NCBI RefSeq assembly: GCF_004027225.2
Contig: NC_046358.1
Coordinates: 5,236,720-5,300,719 of the forward strand
DNA from: Strigops habroptila
Taxonomy: Eukaryota > Chordata > Aves > Psittaciformes > Psittacidae
Length of the DNA: 64,000 nucleotides
Direction: 5' to 3'
Numbering within the stretch: position 1 is the stretch's first letter; every line of letters begins with the position of its first letter. Positions 56,684-64,000 of this stretch are shown one piece after another. The notes under the pieces were generated by a model. The model did not search any database and was not told the origin of the DNA. It was given only the letters and a program-made list of their open reading frames with translations. A program made the position numbers and the translations under genes.

Positions 56684-59600
56684 GCCAGCAAAGTGATGGT
56701 TTAAGGTCACTGGCCTGTCTAAAGACCTGGTGCTCTAGACTGCTTTGGTGCTCTTTGAAGTGCTTTACATTAATGTATGCAGCATGGGAAACAAACAGGA
56801 GGAACTGGATGCATTTGTGCAGTCTGTGCTGTAATGTAGAAGTATTTTCATTGACAGAAATAATAGATATCTGCTACAGAGAACTTAGTTGGATTTTTAT
56901 TGGCCTATTTTTTAAGGAAACAATGCATGAGACTTATACTGTCATTCCTTCCTGAAAACTTTTGAATCCACTGTTCATATTCAGATAAATTTATCAGAGC
57001 AGTAAATGTGTCAAGGCATTAAATTCCTAATCACCTAGTATTAAGTGAGGGGAAGGTCAAAACCAGAACATTCGGGTCTTGCCCTTTGCCCATCAATATC
57101 CAGGTAGCTCCAAACTAGTCTGGCTGTAGGCTATGGCACAGCTAAACAGGCAGAAGTCACTGAAGGATCTTGAGACTCATTGGATTTATTGTAAGGAGGT
57201 ACATCCATAGGAACATCTTTCTTTAGTTGTACTTTTAGTATGTATTGGCATACTTGTGTTCAGGGTTACCTCTCTAGTGTTTAGGTTTATTGTATAGCAA
57301 ACAGTATTCTCAGTTCTTTATGTCCCAGGAAAGCATCAGTGCATCCTGGTTTGGATGTGAATTTGGAAACGGAGAAGCTAAGGGAAGTTGCTTGGATTTT
57401 TGCATCAGGTTGGTACAAGGCTGGAAACAGAGCTTTCTCCTACAGCTTGCAGTCCCTTGATGCCTCTCTGAAACAGCATGTTCAAGCAGTAGATCTTTTC
57501 TGACCAGCTTAGTTAAGAACCCCTTCATAAACAGACTTACACAGGTATTGTGATCTCAGTTGCCACAGAGAAGCAGTAACTTTGGTAGTTTTCATCCAAA
57601 CAATGTCTTCCATAGCTATTCACATGAAGTTTTTGCACTGGCTGTCTTGATTTAGAAGGGTAGAAAGTTGTGACTAAGGAACTTGAGAGCTGCCACAATG
57701 GACACAGTCTGTTTTGTGGTTTCCTTCTGATAATGCCCAGTACTATGTGCATTAGACAGATGGGTCTAAAATCTTAATAATTATTGATTCGTCTGTGTTT
57801 AAAGCTCAGGTTACTTCCTAATGTTGCTTCCTAATGCTAGCTGGAAGGTGGTAGTTCTTACGTGCGGTATTTCGATGCATATAGCAATCTTTTTATAAGC
57901 ACAAAATTGTTATTTTTTGCAAACTTTGGTGCAAAGTTTTATCTCCTTTTCTAGAAAATTAACCTAATTACCTCGTTTTATAAAATAGGGTTCATACAAC
58001 TTATTTTTAAGCATTTGTCTTTACTGTTAAATAAAAGGGTACATTTAGCTGCCATTTTATTTTTCCCTTTCTTAGAGTGCTTAGACAGAGAAAACATCAT
58101 CCTGTAAGCCAGAAGGATAGGTGACTTGCTGCTTCATCTGCTGGCTGGGAGTCTTGGGGATTTTCCAGGTCAGAATTCATTCCTTTTGAGATTTCAAAGA
58201 ATTAATTGGAGTAGGAGTTAGACCCTGTAAGCCAGCAAAGTAGGTCAAAAATGTATTGATATACCCCATTTTTGTTGCAGAAATATTTTGAGGAAGGGGA
58301 GGAAAAAAAGCTAAGTATAAGCTATTTTTAGAATAATATTTACTTACCTGATTTGTGAAAATCCATCTGGGTCTGGAGAGTATGGAGGGATTAAATGCTC
58401 TCAAATAAATGCATAAGAGAACACTGTGAAACTTTGCTATTTCTGAGATAGAAGCAAGTGTTATCCCCTTCTATCCTTTTTCTCCACCTGGAAACTTCTG
58501 CAAAACTTCATATGAATAAAAATGAGTTTCAGTTAATCCAAATTGTAAGGAGCCCAAAGATTTATGTATCTTAATGGTAAATTCAGCATTCTGAATGTGT
58601 CAGATTTGCGTACCCACAGTGCATAACTGTCATAGAGATTGGCAGAGGAAGAAATTGCCATTTTGGCAATTGGGTGGAGGCTTTTTGTACCCAGTGAGGC
58701 ATGGGGAGACAGTTTGGATTTCAACATGGGCAGAAAATGTTCTGACCACAGGCTTGCATGATCAGCAGTGAAACAACAGAATATTGACAAATAGTTACTG
58801 GATTTTGATGCATGTAATTTAGGGGTTATCTGTTCAAAACCAAAACTGCAATTCAGCAGCACTGTAGGGATCTGGGTACGCACAGATAATCCAAGGGGAA
58901 GTTTATTCTAGGACCTGTCTCCTTCAGAGCTTCACAGTGTCTGATTTCCCCATAGCCTGTATCCTTTCCCATAGCTTGCTCTCACCATCCCCATAGTCCC
59001 TCAGCTTCAGATTTGTGTATGTTGTCCGAGTTTCAGACTGTATCAAATAAAAGGTGGTATTATCTTTAGCTTTCAGAGTTATATCCTCATTGAAATGACC
59101 AAGGCTTTCTTAGGAAAGAAAATACAACACAGGATTTTGGGGTTTGTGGTTGTTTTTTGGTTTGGGTTTTCTTTTTTAGCTTTTATGCCCCAGGATGTGA
59201 TGTAATTCTATAAACTTAAACATAAAAGCAAAACTTTTAGCATTTACACTTTGCAATCTCTGAGGAGCATATATAGCAATAGATTCTGCAGCATAATGTA
59301 GGACTTCAGAAGCATAAAAAGAAAGAGATTTAATCTGTAGTATGTAGAAGTTTTTAATGTTCATGTTGTCAGATTAGCACCACATTTAAATGTGTAGCTA
59401 CAGTCCATAGAGCTTGGAATTTCAGACATTGTTTCTATTATCCTTTGAATAGAAACAGTCAAAGAATGGATCTGGAAGCCAGCAGGAATTTGACATCTGA
59501 GCAAAAAATAAGTGTGTTTAGCTCTCTTATTTTTCTTTCGTTCTTTGTGAGCAATGGCTGGGGTGACTTTTGTGGGGTTTATAATTCCAAAGAAACACTG

Positions 59601-60764
59601 CTTCCTTCTTTAATTCTTCTTATTTCGGTGCGGTACTGAAATACAATCTTTTTCCACTCTGCAATATTTTCACAAGTAAATTCTGTAAGTCTTTTAATTT
59701 CACTAGTTTGATGCCTTCAACTAAACGATGTCAAAACAAACCCAGTTTTAAAGCAGTGTTTTGTCACTAAAATCATTATCATTAGTGCGGACGTATGGTG
59801 CCCTGGCACTGATCTTGGCTAACATACCTTCAGATATTTATTCATCATTCTAGTATTGATTCTTCTTTTACCCCAAATTGTCCGTAATAGCATGTGAAAT
59901 TTTTGGCACTGCCATTAAATGAAGTGAGCACTTCAAAGGAGAAATTGGACTAAGTGTAATAAAAATTAAAAATTACTGTGTAGCAGCATAGTTGCACAAA
60001 ACTGTTTTTATTATCAAACCAGTAGTCTGCATTTGACATGGAGTATGATTACAATGCCTGAACTTGTTGCAGTTCTGTCTTAACAGAACAGGCAGATATG
60101 ACTTCCATTTTGAGGAACAGAGAGATGAGGGAAAGGGTTGTGCATAGGATCAAATTATAATGACTTAGTGATTTTTCTTCAATAAACTAATCAATCTCAG
60201 TTATCTTTTTAAAATGCATTTTCTAGAGTGTCTGTTGCCAGCATCATCTTTCATTAAACCTACAGTGAGCGTGGCTGCTGGGGTATTTTACTGGCTGCTT
60301 AAAAAGCTAAAGATGACCAGAAGGAATGAATTCTGGTCTTCATAGATAAGGTCAGAATTTAAAGTGTTAGTGTATGGATCTATGTGAACAGTGGCAAGAA
60401 CCCTAATGCATCTTCTGCTGTCCTACTAATGTAAATCTGAAGTGTTTCTCTCTCTGGGCTCATTTTAGACAAATCCACCAAGTGGGCTCTAGGCTCAGTT
60501 TAACATTTGAATATGATGTGTTTTACACAACATGGCATTTTTCAAGTGGGAAGGCTGTAAGATGTGTCTGAAGGTAGATATGAATAATTTCCTGAAAGCT
60601 AATAAATTGACCTCTGTTTCTTAGTGTCTGCATGCTCTTAACAGTGGTGCTTAGCAGATAGCTTACACCTTTTTCATTAAAGAATAAACTTTCTTGCATT
60701 TAAAACATGGTAAGAGCATGCGTAAATTAGTTACTGTTGAGTATCTGGTATATGATGACTGGAG

Positions 60765-62302
60765 TGTTGGAATGGAAGGATACAGCCCTTCAGGAAGGAC
60801 AGCCAGGGAAGATGAGGAGGGGATGTCACCCTCTATGTCGATGACCAGCTGGAGTGCATGAAGCTCTGCCTGTGGATGGATGAGGAGCCAACCAAGAGCT
60901 TATGAGTCAGGATTAAAGGCAGGGCAGGGACAGGTGACACGCCACGCAGCCAGGAAGACTGAGCGGATGGGGGCCTGTATAGACAGATAGAAGCAGCCTC
61001 ACGTTCATAAGCCCTGGTCCTCATGGGGATTTCAGCCATCCCGATTATCTGTTGGAGGGACAGCACAGCAGGGCATAAGCAATCCAGGAGGTTTCTGGAA
61101 TGTATTGATGATAACTTTGTTCTCCAAGTGACAGAGGAGCCACCAAAGAGATGGGCTGTGCTGGACCTTGTTCTCACCAAGAAGGAGGGACTGGTGGGGA
61201 ATGTGAAGCTTGAGAGCAGCCTTGGCTGCAGTGACCATGAAATCGTGGAGTTCAAGGTCCTTAGGGTGGCGAGGAGGATGTGAAGCAAGCTCGCTACCCT
61301 GGACTTCAGGAGAGCAGACTTTGGCCTGTTGAGGGATCTGTTTGGTAGACTACCATGGGAAAAAGCCCTGGAGGGAAGAGGGGCCCAAGTAAGCTGGTTA
61401 ATATTCAAGGATCACCTCCTCCAGGCTCAGGAGCGATGCATTCCAACAAAGAGGAAGTTGGGGAAGAACGCCAGGAGGCCTGTGTGGATGGACAAGGAGC
61501 TCCTGGACAAACTCCAGCACAGCTTCCTTTTTGTGGAAGAGGGTGGAAGCAAGGACAGGTAGCCTGGGAGGATTACAGAGAAATTGTCCGAGCAGCCAGG
61601 GACCAAGTTAGGAAAGCTAAAGCTCTGATAGAATTAAATCTGGCCAGGGACATCATGGGCAATAAGAAAAGCTTCTATAAGTATGTTGGTGATAAAAGGA
61701 AGACTAGGGAAAATGCGAGCCCTCTCGGCAAGGAAAGAGAGTACCTGGTACCAGGACATGCAGAAAGCTGAGGTGTTTGTTGACTTTTTTGCCTCGGTCT
61801 TCACCAGCAAGGGCTGCAGCCACACTACCCAAATCACAGCAGGCAAAGGGTCTGGGACTATGACGAGTTGTCTGCTGTAGGAGAAGATCAGCTTTGAGAT
61901 CATCTAAGGAACCTGATGAGAGGCATCCACAGTTCCTGAGGGAACTGGTGGATGATGTGGCTAAGCCACTATCCATCATATTTGAGAAGTCATGGCAGTC
62001 TGGTGATGTTCCCGCTGACTGGAAAAGTGGAAACATAACCCCTGGTTTTTAAGAAGGGAAAAAAGGAAGACCCCAGGGAACTACAGGCTGGTCAGTCTCA
62101 CCTCGGTGCCCAGCAAGATCATGGAGCAGATCCTCCTGGAAACTGTGCTCAAGCACATGGAAGATAAGGAGGTGATATGTGACAGCCAGCATGGTTCCAC
62201 TAAGGGCAAATGGGGGAAGGTGTCCCTGCCCTTAGCAGGGGGGTTGGAACTAGATGGCATTAAGGTCCCTTCCAACCCAAACCATTCTATCATTCAATGA
62301 TG
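60765..62302 (+). repeat. CR1 LINE, longest copy, internally deleted
   Basis: The copy begins in the endonuclease part of ORF2. A frame at 61023-61283 has LDLVLTKKEGLVGNV and GCSDHEIVEFK, the C-terminal part of the CR1 endonuclease. Downstream, about 61950-62215 encodes the start of the reverse transcriptase, with a [20 protein letters not shown] segment after a frame change. At about 62215 it jumps straight to the 3' UTR ('ggtgtccctgcccttagcag', 'ttccaacccaaaccattcta') and ends with one degenerate tail unit. The catalytic reverse-transcriptase core is missing, so the copy is dead. Confidence 0.92.
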
Positions 62303-62909
62303 TGTGCTAAATTCATGTCTTCTCTTATTTTGCAGTAACATGCATATCTTATATTACCAGGCCTAACTCCTTTTAATAACCTTTTAATCAAACGCACTGT
62401 AGGCACATGATCAGAAATGTTTCTGGTTTGGTTTGGTTTGGTTTTTTTCAGAGGCTGGAAACAGTTTTTTATGAAAGAAATAACTGACATGCTGTAACTG
62501 TGCAAGTGTAAATCAAGCTGTATATACTGGCCAGTCTAAATAACTGCGGGTACATGTTGCAGTCATGGACAGACAACAAAGAAGTGATCGCAGCTCCCTC
62601 AGCATGCGTTCCTCAATGCTCTTAAGAGTTTATTTTGTGGTTATATTAACTGTATATGTAAGGCTCATGTGAATTCGTGTTTGACTTGAATTGCTGATCC
62701 CTCCTGGAGTGTTCAGGCACACCCAGCTGCCTCTGCAGCACTTGCTCCCTGCAGTCAAATATTTCTGCATCTCCTAATGATTCCTGTATTAGTCAGATTA
62801 TCTCCCCAGTCATTGGGGTATTGGAAAGTTAACAAGAGGTGTGTAATGTAAATACATCTCACAGATCCTTGATCAACATGTTACTCCTGTTATAATGATG
62901 AAGCAGCTG

Positions 62910-63410
62910 ACATAGAATCATAGAATAGCTAGGGTTGGAAAGGACCTTAAGATCATCTAGTTGCAACCCCCTGCATGGGCAGGGACACCTCACGCTAGAC
63001 CATGTTGCCCAAGGCTCTGTCCGACCTGGCCTTGAACGCTGCCAGGGATGGAGCATTTACCGCTTCTTTGGGCAACCTGTGCCAGTGCCTCACCACCCTC
63101 ACAGTAAAGAACTTCTTCCTGTATCTAACTTGAACTTCCCCTATTTAAGTTTGAACCTGTCACGCCTTGTCCTGTCACTGCAGTCTCCGATGAAGAGTCC
63201 CTCTCCAGCATCCCTTGTAGGCCCCCTTCAGATACTGGAAGCTGCTCTGAGATCTCCACGCAGCTTCTCTTCTCCAGGCTGAACAGCCCCAACTGTCTCA
63301 GCCTGTCTTCATACAGGAGGTGCTCCAGCCCCCCTATCATCCTCATGGCATTCCTCTGGACTTGCTTCAACAGCTCCGTGTCCTCCTTATGTTGAGGACA
63401 GCAGAAGATG
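62910..63410 (-). repeat. CR1 LINE, 3' part in minus orientation
   Basis: It begins 'catagaatcatagaatagct' and continues through 'cctggccttgaacgctgcca', 'cttctcttctccaggctgaa' and 'ggaggtgctccagcc' to 'cttatgttgaggacagcaga'. It is very like the copy at 34028-34492. Confidence 0.93.
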
Positions 63411-64000
63411 TTCTGATTGGTGTTTTCAAAGATTATAAGTTTTCAACAAATAACTGACTTTTTTCCCCTTTATCATCTATAGGCTCTGTATATCTCTGGA
63501 TTTATAGATGCATGATAGGCAAAGCGTTGTTTCCAGAAAAATGTATGTTTTGCTCTATAAAGGAGTAGGTTTTGATGTTCTGTGGTAGTTTTGAATAATC
63601 AAATCTTTTTAGCTGTGATTGTTTCAGCAGGTTCAGAGAAGCACTTACCATTTTTCTCCATAGAAGTTGGGAGGGTGTCAAAGATAGTGCACAAGGTAAA
63701 AAAAGTGAAATCAGCCCTTGGAAATGTTGGTGGTGAAGGAACCTCTTAGCTTCACACCTTAATATTGGTGATTATGGGAAGCATCAGTCTGAGCCTCAAG
63801 GCCTTGGACTGCCATTTTGGGAGGCAAGGAGTTAGTTGGGGATGGAAAGACTGTAGTTTGTATTCTTTCTGCTCTGTTACCCATTGCTATCTTCATGGAT
63901 CTGACACTCTGTTTATCTGACAGTGCACTCAGTACTGCTTCGCCAGGGAAAATTGCACAAAACAAGCCCAGTGCATCAGCATTTTCATTGTGTATTAAGC

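Larger units (their letters stand above)
32001..64000 (+). other. CELF1: CELF1 first intron / 5' UTR intron territory
   Basis: About 32 kb without recognisable coding exons. None of the known CELF1 amino-terminal sequences (MAAFKLDF or MNGTLDHPDQ types) were found, so the coding start should lie beyond the right edge. Five CR1 copies, two pairs of other dispersed repeats, a 23-base A run and two candidate small exons are listed separately. Otherwise it is AT-rich intronic sequence in which I see nothing else. Confidence 0.6.

Noticed and set aside
60833-61408. 191-codon minus-strand frame
   Set aside because: It is antisense to the CR1 ORF2 copy; a shadow.
32001-64000. CELF1 coding exons
   Set aside because: I looked for the known amino-terminal and RRM1 sequences in all frames and found none; they should lie beyond the window.

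Overview
This window is vertebrate nuclear DNA, almost certainly from a bird. The genes have GT-AG introns, CpG-island promoters and polyadenylation signals. The interspersed repeats are CR1 LINEs, many ending in the 8-bp ATTCTATG-type 3' tail typical of sauropsids; I saw no Alu, L1 or B1-like repeats. I cannot name the species from sequence alone.

The gene order matches the block known from human chromosome 11p11.2, in reverse orientation: C1QTNF4 (+), FAM180B (-), NDUFS3 (-), KBTBD4 (+), PTPMT1 (-) and the 5' end of CELF1 (+). C1QTNF4 is a single coding exon (363 aa, two C1q domains). FAM180B is represented by its last coding exon. NDUFS3 (7 coding exons, 258 aa), KBTBD4 (4 coding exons, 535 aa) and PTPMT1 (4 coding exons, 191 aa) could each be placed exon by exon with consistent reading phase. 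The coding part of CELF1 was not found and should lie to the right; the window holds its CpG-island first exon and about 32 kb of first-intron or 5'-UTR territory.

Layout: 1-1971 sequence upstream of C1QTNF4; 1977-3500 C1QTNF4; 3500-6250 intergenic; 6251-6694 FAM180B terminal exon; 6700-15300 FAM180B 5' territory or intergenic; 15365-20847 NDUFS3; 20848-21021 a very short divergent promoter; 21022-28840 KBTBD4; 29025-31631 PTPMT1, tail to tail with KBTBD4; 31632-32000 a second divergent promoter shared with CELF1; 32001-64000 CELF1 intron with several CR1 copies and two candidate small untranslated exons.

Functionally these are separate genes kept together by shared promoters. NDUFS3 (complex I) and PTPMT1 (cardiolipin synthesis) both act at the mitochondrial inner membrane. 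KBTBD4 is a CUL3 ubiquitin-ligase adaptor, and CELF1 is an RNA-binding regulator. I found no clearly new gene system. The points most worth a second look are the candidate CELF1 leader exons, two pairs of non-CR1 dispersed repeats with palindromes, and the compact divergent promoters.
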